NCBI GenBank assembly: GCA_937915915.1
Contig: CALGGN010000065.1
Location: 1 to 19,569, forward strand
Direction of reading: 5' to 3'
From: an uncultured Selenomonas sp.
GTDB lineage: Bacteria > Bacillota > Negativicutes > Selenomonadales > Selenomonadaceae
DNA length: 19,569 nucleotides
The position numbers and the translations under genes were made by a program. The first letter of the stretch is position 1, and the number at the start of each line of letters is the position of its first letter. Of this stretch, positions 6,481-14,235 are shown piece by piece. The notes beneath the pieces are model-generated. The model was given only the letters and a program-made list of their open reading frames with translations. It had not been told where the DNA came from and ran no database searches.

Positions 6481-6873
6481 TTAACGCTTCGAGAACTGGC
6501 TTGCCTTGCGTGCCTTCTTGAGACCGTACTTGCGGCGCTCCTTCTCTCTCGGATCGCGCGTCACGAACCCGGCCTTCTTCAGAGCCGGACGAAGCTCGCC
6601 ATTGAGCTCCATGAGAGCGCGGGTAATGCCATGACGGATTGCGCCCGCCTGACCGGATGCACCGCCGCCTTTCACATCTGCGATGACATCATATTTATCA
6701 TTTGTCTCCGTAAGAACCAACGGCTGACGAACGATGAGCTCCAGAGTCTTCAGACCAAAGTACTCCTGCATATCGCGGCCATTGATCGTGACCTTGCCTT
6801 CACCCGGGACGAGACGAACACGGGCAACGGACGTTTTTCTGCGGCCAGTGCCGTAGTAGCTGACTTGTGCCAT
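6481..6873 (-). CDS. rpsI: 30S ribosomal protein S9
   Basis: The 130-residue protein is full length for bacterial S9. It opens YYGTGRRKTSVARVRL, carries GGGASGQAGAIRHGITRAL in the middle, and ends with the basic tail RKKARKASQFSKR-like motif (KYGLKKARKASQFSKR), whose last residues reach the ribosomal P site in known structures. It is the second gene of the rplM-rpsI pair, with 26 nt between genes. An AAGGAGG site lies 11 nt before the ATG. A strong terminator follows. No anomalies. Confidence 0.98.
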   Translation of the reverse strand: MAQVSYYGTGRRKTSVARVRLVPGEGKVTINGRDMQEYFGLKTLELIVRQPLVLTETNDKYDVIADVKGGGASGQAGAIRHGITRALMELNGELRPALKKAGFVTRDPREKERRKYGLKKARKASQFSKR

Positions 6874-6899
6874 GTAAATATGTTCCTCCTTCCAGATTT

Positions 6900-7340
6900 T
6901 CAGCGGATGTTCAGCTCAAGCTTCTCGGGCTTCTGAGCTGCATGCGGATGCTCGCTGCCTGCATAGACATTGAGCTTGCGGTACATCTGCGCGCCGAGCC
7001 TGTTTTTCGGAAGCATCCCCTTCACAGCATGCTCGATCACACGCTCTGGGAACTTCTGCTGCATCTGCCCTGCCGACGTGAACGTCGTGCCGCCCTGATA
7101 GCCGGAATGACGGAAATACATCTTGTCCGTAAGCTTCTTTCCTGTAAATACTGCCTTCTCTGCATTGATGACAATGACATAATCACCCGTATCCACATGC
7201 GGTGTGAACGTTGGTTTATGTTTACCGCGAAGAACTTTTGCGACCTCGGCAGCAAGCCTGCCGACCGTCTGGCCTTCAGCGTCCACAACATACCACTTGC
7301 GCTCGATATTGGACTCATTTGCCATAAACGTCGTCTTCAT
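6900..7340 (-). CDS. rplM: 50S ribosomal protein L13
   Basis: The 146-residue protein is the usual length of L13, an early-assembling 23S rRNA binder. Diagnostic segments are WYVVDAEGQTVGRLA, GDYVIVINAEKAVFTGKK, YFRHSGYQGG and VKGMLPKNRLG. The ATG at 7338-7340 follows GGGGGG, and MKTTFMA is the common N-terminus of the family. It is the first gene of the pair with rpsI. The 93-nt leader can form mutually exclusive structures, one of which covers the ribosome-binding site, consistent with the autogenous control known for L13 operons in some bacteria. Confidence 0.98.
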   Translation of the reverse strand: MKTTFMANESNIERKWYVVDAEGQTVGRLAAEVAKVLRGKHKPTFTPHVDTGDYVIVINAEKAVFTGKKLTDKMYFRHSGYQGGTTFTSAGQMQQKFPERVIEHAVKGMLPKNRLGAQMYRKLNVYAGSEHPHAAQKPEKLELNIR

Positions 7341-7345
7341 GCGAT

Positions 7346-7418
7346 ATCCCCCCTACTACTATAATCATTCATGTTTTCGTGCAATGCAGCCACAGCCTCC
7401 GGGGCTAGTGGAGGGGAT
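7346..7418 (-). promoter_or_regulatory. rplM leader with possible ribosome-binding-site sequestering stem
   Basis: In the minus-strand transcript ATCCCCTCCACTA (7418-7406) can pair with TAGTAGGGGGGAT (7358-7346), which contains the rplM ribosome-binding site. That gives 13 positions with one G-U and one mismatch. The same upstream segment also holds CCTCC (7414-7410), which can instead pair locally with GGAGG (7400-7396). The two pairings exclude each other. I cannot match it to the published L13 leader consensus by eye. Confidence 0.45.
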
Positions 7419-7439
7419 GCCGCAACATCACATAGAATC

Positions 7440-7468
7440 ATTCTACTCAAAACCAAAGGGCAAGTCAA
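7440..7468 (-). promoter_or_regulatory. Promoter of rplM-rpsI
   Basis: TTGACT (7463-7468) and TAGAAT (7440-7445) are separated by 17 bp on the minus strand. Upstream of the -35 lie A/T tracts spaced about one helical turn apart (7471-7507), including a repeated TTCGGAAAAAA on the plus strand. These resemble the UP elements of strongly expressed genes. Transcription would start near 7433. Confidence 0.65.
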
Positions 7469-7615
7469 GCATAAAACAAAAAAATTTCGGAAAAAATTCG
7501 GAAAAAAAGGGGCAAATCCTCAGAAAACTTCTATTTCAAGGGCAGGAATTTTTCTTCTTTCATCGAAGCACTTATGGAGAATGTGTATTGATATATCCAG
7601 AACGGAGGACAAACG

Positions 7616-8245
7616 ATGCAAACTGACAAGATTCAAGTGGGAAGCGACACTACGGACATGAACCGCGCAATGAAGGAATCTGAAAGATTTGCGCGATATT
7701 TTCAGCTGAGCGAACAAAGCTCCCTGCGCCTTCAGCTGCTCACAGAGGAACTGCTCGCCCTTCCCCGTGCCATCGTAGGAGAGTTCTATGCTGACTTCTG
7801 GCTGGAAAGCACAAAAAGCCATACCTGCCAACTGCATCTGGATTTGATGGCCGACATGGACTATGTAAAGAAACATGAGATGATCCACGCATCCACCAGC
7901 CGCAAGAATGCCGCCTCGCAGGGCTTTCTCGGCGCTCTGCGGGAGATGGTGGAGGACGCATTGTTCCTGCCCAGCGCAGGAGACCAGTGGCAATCGGGAA
8001 CCTCCGCGAACTCACTGGTGTTTTACGGCGCGAACCGCACGCAGGTCGATATTTCATGGACACTCAGCCAATATCGCGCGGAATTGGAAGATGCAAAAGA
8101 AAACGATGATACGCTGGAAGCCGCATGGAATGAGCTAAAGAAATCCATGCTCGCAAAGATCGCGGATGATGTACAGATATTCGTGAACGGCAACCAGGTC
8201 CATCTTGTGGTCAGAAAAGCGTTCCCGGAAATGAAAATCAGATGA
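7616..8245 (+). CDS. Conserved hypothetical protein, weakly ATPase-like (GHKL-type) N-terminus
   Basis: This 209-residue soluble protein has an ATG preceded by CGGAGG at 8 nt. I recognise it as a type found in Firmicutes without an assigned function. Recurring landmarks are LRLQLLTEELLALPRAIVGE (about 37-57), DFWLES followed by a 'xLHLDL' strand, ASTSRKNAASQGFLGALREM (about 91-110), and ISWTLSQYRAEL near residue 145. The helix-strand pattern with EELL loosely recalls the N-box of anti-sigma/histidine-kinase ATPases, but the diagnostic N-box asparagine is not evident, so ATP binding is speculative. The gene is monocistronic and converges on an operon encoding a SpoIIE/RsbU-type phosphatase. 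A role in partner switching with that phosphatase is a guess from proximity only. Confidence 0.8.
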   Translation: MQTDKIQVGSDTTDMNRAMKESERFARYFQLSEQSSLRLQLLTEELLALPRAIVGEFYADFWLESTKSHTCQLHLDLMADMDYVKKHEMIHASTSRKNAASQGFLGALREMVEDALFLPSAGDQWQSGTSANSLVFYGANRTQVDISWTLSQYRAELEDAKENDDTLEAAWNELKKSMLAKIADDVQIFVNGNQVHLVVRKAFPEMKIR

Positions 8246-8256
8246 ATATTGCAAAG

Positions 8257-8289
8257 AAGGCACCGAGCAGCAGTTCTGCCCGGTGCCTT
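8257..8289. terminator. Bidirectional terminator between convergent genes
   Basis: AAGGCACCG (8257-8265) pairs with CGGTGCCTT (8281-8289), with a further short GCAG/CTGC pairing inside. TTTT follows on the plus strand, and CTTTGC is downstream on the minus strand. It ends both the hypothetical gene and the GNAT operon. Confidence 0.8.
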
Positions 8290-8290
8290 T

Positions 8291-8923
8291 TCATTGTGCC
8301 TTTTCAGTCTCCGGCAACTGTCTGGCATACAGCATGCATACCAACGGGAATTTTGCGGAACCGGATCTCATTTCGATAGGCTCCCATCCGACACAGCGGA
8401 AGTCATGATGCTCATAGAAGGTGTACGCACAGTCATCGTCCGTATACACGCACACATGCCGGCCTCTCCCCCGCCGTTCCAACTCCTGCAGCAAGGCACT
8501 GCCGATGCCCTGTTTCTGCAGCCGGGGATTCACTGCCATCAGGCAGATCTCACCGTCCACCGGCTTGCCATAAGCCGCCAGCAGCCGTGCATTTGCCTCA
8601 TCATAATGTCTGTCGGTTCCCCGGAAATAAAGATGCCGCAAAACCCGCACGCATTTCACATAAGCGCGTTTCCACCAAGGTATGCGCAGCTGCGGCTCAC
8701 CCCGGAAGGAAATCAGCAGGATGCCGGCCAGCTTTCCTTCCGCCGTGTAAGCCGCAATCGGTTGGGTGCATTCTGCCAGGGCCGCGTAGAAAAAATACCT
8801 GCCGAAAAGCAAATCTGCCAACCAGGCGGATTTGGTATAGCGGGTAAAATTCATACCCTCAATGACAAAGCCGATGACCTCTTCCTCGTCCTCCGGGCGA
8901 AGCTTTAGAATCTCTGTTCCCAT
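8291..8923 (-). CDS. GNAT-family N-acetyltransferase
   Basis: The 210-residue predicted protein carries the acetyl-CoA-binding motif A of GNAT enzymes, LMAVNPRLQKQGIGSALLQE (Q-x-x-G-x-G/A). A later segment, DDCAYTFYEHHDFRCVG, has the 'A-x-x-F-Y-x-x-x-G/D-F' motif B pattern. The substrate is unknown. The ATG at 8921-8923 is preferred because it starts 4 nt after the upstream phosphatase stop with AAGG just before it. A longer start at 8950 would overlap the phosphatase by 23 nt and add only MSITVPSKA. It is the last gene of the five-gene operon. An aromatic/basic stretch (IPWWKRAYVKCVRVLRHLYF) between the strands is unusual and may contact a membrane or an acyl partner. Confidence 0.88.
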   Translation of the reverse strand: MGTEILKLRPEDEEEVIGFVIEGMNFTRYTKSAWLADLLFGRYFFYAALAECTQPIAAYTAEGKLAGILLISFRGEPQLRIPWWKRAYVKCVRVLRHLYFRGTDRHYDEANARLLAAYGKPVDGEICLMAVNPRLQKQGIGSALLQELERRGRGRHVCVYTDDDCAYTFYEHHDFRCVGWEPIEMRSGSAKFPLVCMLYARQLPETEKAQ

Positions 8924-8927
8924 CGCC

Positions 8928-10532
8928 TTACTTGGTACCGTAATAGACAAAATTCAGCATAGTAATATCATCGAACTGCTCCGCATCCCCCACAAAGGCG
9001 TCCATATGCTTCTTCACATTCTCAAGGGATTCTTTCGGATCCGCCTCGGGATTCTCGTTCAGCGCCGCCTGCAGGCGCTGTACGCCGAAGAGCTCCTCGT
9101 CCTTGTCAATGGCCTCGGTCACGCCATCGGTGCAGACAAAGAATCTGTCGCCGGGATGCATTTCGATTTCATGCTCTTTGAACCGGGTTCCTTCCATCAT
9201 GGCCACACCGGGAGAATGCTTGCGCACGATATGCTCGTACTGCCCGCCGGCACGCAGCACCATGGGACTTCCATGTCCCGCATTCGCCACCATCCCTTTG
9301 CCGGTAGAAATCTGCAGGATTGCCAGCCAGACGGTCACGAACATGCCTGCCTCATTACCCTCGCAGAGCTGATTGTTCACGTCATAGAGTATCTTTGCCG
9401 GATCAAGGCTCGCACTCACCTGCGTCCGGTTCTTGATCAGTGTCTTGGCAATGACCATAAAGAGGGCCGCGGGAACGCCCTTGCCCGAAACATCCGCCAT
9501 CACGACTGCGATATGGTCATGGTCAACCAGGAAGAAATCGTAAAAATCCCCTCCCACTTCCTTCGCAGGAACGGAGGTTGCGTAGATATCAAACTCCTTC
9601 CTCTCCGGGAAAGGCGGGAAAATCGAGGGCAGCATGTGCATCTGGATATTCGTCGCCACATTCAGCTCCGTCGCAATGCGCTCTTTTTCCCTGGTAGCCT
9701 TCTCGAAATCCCGCATATAGGCTTGGAGTTCTCTGGACACTGTGACAACAGAATCTGCCAGGCGCTCGATTTCATCGCCTGTGTGCAGTTCTATTTTCAA
9801 AGACTCCCCCTTGCGCATCTTCTGCTCCGCATATTCCTCCAGAGAGGCATTCAGCGCCAGCAGCGGACTGATGATTACACGCGAAATTTCATGATAGAAC
9901 AGGCAGCCTCCAAGCAGCATAACGGCTGCCATAAAAGCCGCAAACATATACAGGAAACGATCTATCTCCTCCTCTACCTTATCCATAGACAAATCCACCC
10001 CTACCAGAGCCACGGTATTGCCCGCAGTATCCACAAGGGGGGCATAGGCGGAGGCCACATAGCCATATTCCTTATTGTTAGTGATCAATAGCGGCACTGT
10101 GCCCCGGTCTTTGGAGGACATAGCCTTCTTCATGTACTCCTCGCCGCCCTGGTAATAAGCCTCTGCAAAGCCCAGTATGCCAATATCCTTTTCCGCCTCC
10201 CCGCTGGACGTCCATATATAGACATAGTCATTTTCGCGGGGAACCACCACATACAGATATTTGACCTGCAGCGTTTCGCGCATACGCTCCAGATAAGCAT
10301 AGACCTCATCATAGGCTGCATCCTTTTGCAAAGTTTTCTCGTATTTGCCCACGGTTGCCGTCCCCAGGCGTTCTGCCACCAGGCAGCCGTAGTTATACGC
10401 CATTTCAGTATACTTCTGCTCCATATTGCTGCGATAATAACTCGGCACAGCAACGCCCAGGACAACGCATAACAACGCCATCAAGGCCAATAACCTGCTC
10501 AGGAATTTTTTCTGCAATCTGTTCCCCCCCAT
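8928..10532 (-). CDS. Membrane-anchored SpoIIE/RsbU-type PP2C serine phosphatase with HAMP domain
   Basis: The 534-residue protein has a first membrane segment (about 11-31), an extracytoplasmic sensor region of about 160 residues (32-192, including YLYVVVPRENDYVYIWTSSG and a dCache-like GYVASAYAPLVD...VALVGVDLSM), a second membrane segment (about 193-215), a HAMP linker (about 216-270) and a helical connector with ELNVATNIQMHMLP. The PP2C domain has VGGDFYDFF, MADVSGKGVPAALFM, ANAGHGSP, FFVCTDGVTEA and FDDITML, so the metal-binding aspartates are present. Such enzymes dephosphorylate anti-anti-sigma or STAS proteins in response to an external signal. Its ATG overlaps the end of the formyltransferase gene by 34 nt. 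No STAS partner lies in the window. Confidence 0.92.
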   Translation of the reverse strand: MGGNRLQKKFLSRLLALMALLCVVLGVAVPSYYRSNMEQKYTEMAYNYGCLVAERLGTATVGKYEKTLQKDAAYDEVYAYLERMRETLQVKYLYVVVPRENDYVYIWTSSGEAEKDIGILGFAEAYYQGGEEYMKKAMSSKDRGTVPLLITNNKEYGYVASAYAPLVDTAGNTVALVGVDLSMDKVEEEIDRFLYMFAAFMAAVMLLGGCLFYHEISRVIISPLLALNASLEEYAEQKMRKGESLKIELHTGDEIERLADSVVTVSRELQAYMRDFEKATREKERIATELNVATNIQMHMLPSIFPPFPERKEFDIYATSVPAKEVGGDFYDFFLVDHDHIAVVMADVSGKGVPAALFMVIAKTLIKNRTQVSASLDPAKILYDVNNQLCEGNEAGMFVTVWLAILQISTGKGMVANAGHGSPMVLRAGGQYEHIVRKHSPGVAMMEGTRFKEHEIEMHPGDRFFVCTDGVTEAIDKDEELFGVQRLQAALNENPEADPKESLENVKKHMDAFVGDAEQFDDITMLNFVYYGTK

Positions 10533-11392
10533 GACATCCTTGGAAACGGATATGTTTCAGCCTGCCAAACGGCATCCCCATGCTCCGCTTCTATCAGCTG
10601 CAGTCTGGCATGGCCATCCCGCAGACGATAGAGTACGCCCCAGCCCTCGTCTATCACATCTGTGCAAAGTTCAGCCTTGCCACAGGAAAAGCCACCCACA
10701 AAATATACCCTGTCATGTATTTTTACCCGCAACAGGCAATTATATATGCGATAAAGGCGCCTGGCCTCCGCCACGGAAAGCGCATGGGAAAGCCTTGCCT
10801 CGTCATAATGCTCCAGCTTGCAGGTGGGCAACAGCTTTTCCTGGGGACGGGCGTGCCCATAGAGATAGGTGAAATTCTCCAGCAGTTTCTCCGTCATGCG
10901 AAAGCCTGTCTGTGCGCATTTCAGGTAAACGTCCACACTGTCATCCTCAGCCGTGATTTCAAAGGATTCCTGCAAAATGATTTCCCCTGCATCAAATTTA
11001 TCTGCCAATTTATGCATCGTGACACCGCTGCGCCTCAGCCCCTGCTCCATGGCGAACTCCACGGGGCAATAGCCCCGGCCCTCCGGCAGCAGAGCATTGT
11101 GGAGATTGACTGCATAAAAACCCTCTTCCTGGGGAAGCACCGGGATTTTTCTGCCGTAATCCGCAGAGAAAAACATTTCACAGCCCCTTTCGATATACTG
11201 ACGGACATCAGCCTCCGACAGTTTGCCGTAATGCACGGGGACATCATGCTGCCTTGCCAGTTGCACGATTTCCCCGCTCCGGAAGCAATCCTCTTGATTG
11301 CCGTAAGCGTACAGAGCCATGACCTCATGGCCGGCCAGCATGTAGGCAAAAATCCGCAGGAACGTGTCTCCACCCAAAAAAACAATTTTCAT
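10499..11392 (-). CDS. Formyltransferase-family protein (Fmt/ArnA-like fold)
   Basis: The 297-residue protein opens MKIVFLGGDTF, the Rossmann start of the family. It carries the catalytic signature N-x-H in VNLHNALLPEGRG (N96, H98) and D134 in SGVTMHKLADKFDAGEI, matching the Asn-His-Asp triad of 10-formyltetrahydrofolate-dependent transferases. The C-terminal ~110 residues (about 185-297) may form the Fmt-type second domain but are divergent. The gene lies between an ECF-like membrane protein and a SpoIIE-type phosphatase rather than with def or rsm genes. A housekeeping Met-tRNA formyltransferase is therefore less likely than a specialised enzyme acting on an amino sugar or small amine. An AGAGG site precedes the ATG, and the 3' end overlaps the phosphatase gene. 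Confidence 0.85.
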   Translation of the reverse strand: MKIVFLGGDTFLRIFAYMLAGHEVMALYAYGNQEDCFRSGEIVQLARQHDVPVHYGKLSEADVRQYIERGCEMFFSADYGRKIPVLPQEEGFYAVNLHNALLPEGRGYCPVEFAMEQGLRRSGVTMHKLADKFDAGEIILQESFEITAEDDSVDVYLKCAQTGFRMTEKLLENFTYLYGHARPQEKLLPTCKLEHYDEARLSHALSVAEARRLYRIYNCLLRVKIHDRVYFVGGFSCGKAELCTDVIDEGWGVLYRLRDGHARLQLIEAEHGDAVWQAETYPFPRMSWGGTDCRKNS

Positions 11393-11411
11393 ATCAAACC
11401 TCTAAAAATGA

Positions 11412-12122
11412 TTACAACAATAAAATCAGAGTGAGCAGCAGCACCGGCACGGAAAGGACTTTCCCCGGCAGGACATATTCCGGTTCCCCTGCCAGCAGCA
11501 GGGCAAAAATAAGAGCCAGCAAGAGCGCGTAAACACAACAGAGCCGCCGCTTCCATTGCCTTGATATGGGAATGAGGCTCCTCCTCTCCCCGCTGCAGGC
11601 AATACGGATGGAATCCGAGGTGAGTACGATGAAGACCGGCAGGCCGAAGATCAAGGGAAATACCAAATCGTTCAGGAAGATGTACAGCGCCAAATTCTCC
11701 ACATGGAAACCAAACAGGTACCAGATCCCTCCCGCAATGAGCCAGGCCGCCGCCAGAGCGGCCACGAAAGTGATCCAGACGTATATGAGCAGGTTAGCTG
11801 CTGTATGCACATGGGGCGCCTCCTGCCGATAAAGATACCACATGCGATAGGGCAGGTAGGCTCCCACGAAATTCCCCAGAAACCCCAGGCTGGAAGTGGG
11901 CTGCAAAGTCCCGAAACAATCCGCCGCCAGATTGCCAAAAGCACAGGCCCAGGCACCTGCAGGCCCAAACAGAAGCCCCGCCAGCACAGGGATCGCATTG
12001 ACGGGGCGGATTTCCGTGAACCCCTCCACCAGGACCATGACCTTGAAGCAAATCCCCAGGAATACAAAGGCCAGGAACACCAGGGCAAACTGCTTGCCCG
12101 TGCCGATCTCAAGTTGTCTCAT
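11412..12122 (-). CDS. Polytopic membrane protein resembling an ECF-transporter substrate-binding (S) component
   Basis: The protein is 236 residues from the ATG at 12120-12122, which follows GGGAGG at 7 nt. The longer frame starting at 12200 has no ribosome-binding site and a Cys/Gly/Pro-rich N-terminus, so it is rejected. About six hydrophobic segments are seen. The segment EIRPVNAIPVLAGLLFGPAG with LGNFVGAYLPYRMWY resembles S components and related membrane proteins, where the central loops contact substrate. No EcfA/EcfT genes lie nearby, so any transport would need a shared energising module. It starts 14 nt inside the EamA gene and ends 19 nt before the formyltransferase. The ligand is unknown. 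Confidence 0.65.
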   Translation of the reverse strand: MRQLEIGTGKQFALVFLAFVFLGICFKVMVLVEGFTEIRPVNAIPVLAGLLFGPAGAWACAFGNLAADCFGTLQPTSSLGFLGNFVGAYLPYRMWYLYRQEAPHVHTAANLLIYVWITFVAALAAAWLIAGGIWYLFGFHVENLALYIFLNDLVFPLIFGLPVFIVLTSDSIRIACSGERRSLIPISRQWKRRLCCVYALLLALIFALLLAGEPEYVLPGKVLSVPVLLLTLILLL

Positions 12123-13038
12123 CCCGCAGCCTCCCGATGCCATGCAGCCTGCGCCTGATGGCACCGATATCCAGCCCGGACACGATGGCACCCAACACAA
12201 CCAGGACTGCTCCCAGAAAAGCCTGCAGCGTAAAGCTCTCCTCCACTCCTCCCATAGCCTTGGGGATGCAGACGGACATGAGCAGAGTGATAACAGGCTC
12301 CAAGGCGAAAATCACCACCACATTGATGGGGTCCGCATATCTTTGCCCGTACATCAGCATGATATAGGCAAAAGCCTTGCTGAAAATAGCAAGCATGAAG
12401 AGCGAGGAAAGGAAACTCCTGGTGAATTCCAGATCCAGGAACATCCTGGGATTCTCAGCGAACCAGAAAGCGAAGGCCACCGCAGCCATGAACAGGAGTT
12501 GGGTCACGGCCAGCAGCACGGGATCACTGTTCCGGCAAAACTTGTTCGCCACCACCGTATACAGGGACATGGATATGCAGTCCCCCAGCATGAAGAGCGT
12601 ACCGGCCAGGGGGAAATCATCGGAGGAAACCCCGTTCGTGACCAGGATGCCCGCCAGGATCAGGAGAATGGCCGCCACCTGCTGTTGGGAAGGAAAACGA
12701 CGATAAAACACCAGGACAAAGAACGGAACCACCACAATGCCCAGGGAGGCCAAGACACTGGCCGCAGCCGGAGTCAGCCGCTCTATCCCCTCTTTTTCAA
12801 AAAGCAGAACCAACATCATCAAAAGTCCCAGCACACTGCCCCGTATGGCATTATAGCGATTCAGCTTTTTCAGTCTGGGGAAAAAACACAGTACCATGAT
12901 GAGGGAAGCCAGACCATTCATCAGCGCCAGATAGCCGAAGGAACTCAATTCCGCCGGCAGACCCTTGATGAACACATAGGCAGAGGCCCAGCACAGCATG
13001 ACGGAAAATATAACGATACTGCTTTCAAAGTTTCTCAA
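12109..13038 (-). CDS. EamA-family (DMT superfamily) transporter
   Basis: The protein has about 310 residues and ten hydrophobic segments in two EamA halves. The first begins FSVMLCWASAYVFIKGLPAE, and the second, MLGDCISMSLYTVVANKF, ends with an 'EPVITLLMSV' segment typical of the family. Such proteins usually export metabolites or amino acids. I favour a TTG start (13036-13038) because GGGAGGAAGG stands 7 nt upstream. The longer frame from ATG 13071 lacks a ribosome-binding site, and its extra 11 codons are the Shine-Dalgarno region itself. The protein then starts just before the first membrane segment. It is the first gene of the five-gene operon, beginning 57 nt after the HAD phosphatase gene. 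Confidence 0.88.
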   Translation of the reverse strand: MRNFESSIVIFSVMLCWASAYVFIKGLPAELSSFGYLALMNGLASLIMVLCFFPRLKKLNRYNAIRGSVLGLLMMLVLLFEKEGIERLTPAAASVLASLGIVVVPFFVLVFYRRFPSQQQVAAILLILAGILVTNGVSSDDFPLAGTLFMLGDCISMSLYTVVANKFCRNSDPVLLAVTQLLFMAAVAFAFWFAENPRMFLDLEFTRSFLSSLFMLAIFSKAFAYIMLMYGQRYADPINVVVIFALEPVITLLMSVCIPKAMGGVEESFTLQAFLGAVLVVLGAIVSGLDIGAIRRRLHGIGRLRDETT

Positions 13039-13095
13039 GCCATTTCCTTCCTCCCTGAACCTTCCATCCACCGCGGCATCAAGCGAGCGGCACCA

Positions 13096-14184
13096 TCAAT
13101 GCTCGCGCTTCACGTTGTCGCCGTAAATGGTCTTGAACTCGTCGCGCATGGATATGGTGTTCCAACCCCGTTCGTCCGCCGTTTTCTTGCAGGATTCGGC
13201 TTTTTTCAGATTGCCAAGTTCCCTCTCCACATCGTCGCACAGCACCATGAATGAGGCACACGGATAGGGATTGTCCTGCAGCGTGTACTCAAACATGCCG
13301 CTGTCACCCATGGAATTGCCAAAGGCGAGGACAGGCTTCTTCCCGATCTGGTTGAGGATGGAGAAAATCTTGGCCGTTTTGCCGTTTTCATGCAAAGTTT
13401 CTCCCGAAATGACGATTTTCTCCTTATAGCGGTCATAAAAATGATCTGCGGGCTGATCTTTGCCCATGCCTGTCGATGTGTAAACGAAATCCGACGCAAG
13501 AATCCTGTCAGGACGGATGGGTATGATGCCATCCACCAGCTCGCGCGTCGTGTCCACACCGCAGGCAGAGTCGATATAAACAGAAAAGCCGTTGTTGCCG
13601 AGATAGGAGATGACCTCGACCATCGGCAGATAGAAGGCCTCGCCGCGCTTCAGATTCGTCAATCCCGCCTCATTCGTCTCCATGAACTTCCTGACATACG
13701 CCCTGTATTCCTGCGGCGTCATGCCCGCATATGCAGCGGTCAGATATCTGAACAGACGCGCATTGTCCTCCTTGGAAATCCCCGTCTTGTTGTAGATCTG
13801 CGGCTTGATTCGCGCCGCGAAGGCCCTCATCTCCGGATCGGGCGTGTAGGACTTGTCTTCCAGCGCACGATGGAGGAACATTGTCTCTTGGAAATAGAGG
13901 GGCGCGGTCTCGCAATAAAATGTCCCGTCCATATCAAACACAGCAATACGATCCTCTTCCGGAATGAAGTTCGGGCTTTGAGGATCAACAGCGCTTTCCA
14001 CGAAATTCACGATCTTGTTTTTCGTCGGCGAGTTGTCGTTCCAATATTGGAAATCTGCCGCACGCTCCACATGGATCGCCGCGACCTCCGCTCTGGATGC
14101 CGCCTGGCCGCCCGCCGCAATTCCCATCGCCAGCATTGCCGCCAAAATTCCCGCCATCAGTTTGTTTTTCTTCGTGCTTTTCAT
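13096..14184 (-). CDS. Exported HAD-superfamily phosphatase (phosphoserine-phosphatase-like)
   Basis: The 362-residue protein starts with a signal peptide: a lysine-rich start (MKSTKKNK), a hydrophobic core (LMAGILAAMLAMGIAAG) and a probable cleavage near residue 29. It should act outside the cytoplasm. HAD motif I is IAVFDMDGTF (D84, D86), motif II is in YIDSACGVD, a motif III lysine is likely in the HENGKTAKIF region, and motif IV is in FGNSMGDSGMF. The NDNSPTKNKIVNFVE...IPEEDRIAVFD opening matches a HAD subfamily often labelled phosphoserine phosphatase. The ATG (14182-14184) is preceded by AAGGGAG at 9 nt, and an adjacent TTG (14185-14187) at 6 nt is an alternative. It follows cobC by about 50 nt with no visible terminator, so read-through from the cobalamin operon is possible. 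Confidence 0.88.
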   Translation of the reverse strand: MKSTKKNKLMAGILAAMLAMGIAAGGQAASRAEVAAIHVERAADFQYWNDNSPTKNKIVNFVESAVDPQSPNFIPEEDRIAVFDMDGTFYCETAPLYFQETMFLHRALEDKSYTPDPEMRAFAARIKPQIYNKTGISKEDNARLFRYLTAAYAGMTPQEYRAYVRKFMETNEAGLTNLKRGEAFYLPMVEVISYLGNNGFSVYIDSACGVDTTRELVDGIIPIRPDRILASDFVYTSTGMGKDQPADHFYDRYKEKIVISGETLHENGKTAKIFSILNQIGKKPVLAFGNSMGDSGMFEYTLQDNPYPCASFMVLCDDVERELGNLKKAESCKKTADERGWNTISMRDEFKTIYGDNVKREH

Positions 14185-14235
14185 CAAACCATACTCCCTT
14201 TCATCTGAATTATTTTACCCCATATAGGAACTATA

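Noticed and set aside
8862..10091. Plus-strand open frame (409 codons) opposite the SpoIIE-type phosphatase
   Set aside because: It is a shadow of the phosphatase gene, with a His/Arg-rich translation and no plausible start context.
11896..13254. Long plus-strand open frame (452 codons) opposite the EamA gene
   Set aside because: It lies antisense to genes with clear families and its translation is Gln/His/Arg-rich without domain signals; codon bias of the minus-strand genes explains the open frame.
14188..14235. Promoter between cobC and the HAD phosphatase gene
   Set aside because: A TAAAAT hexamer is present on the minus strand but no -35-like sequence stands at a suitable distance.
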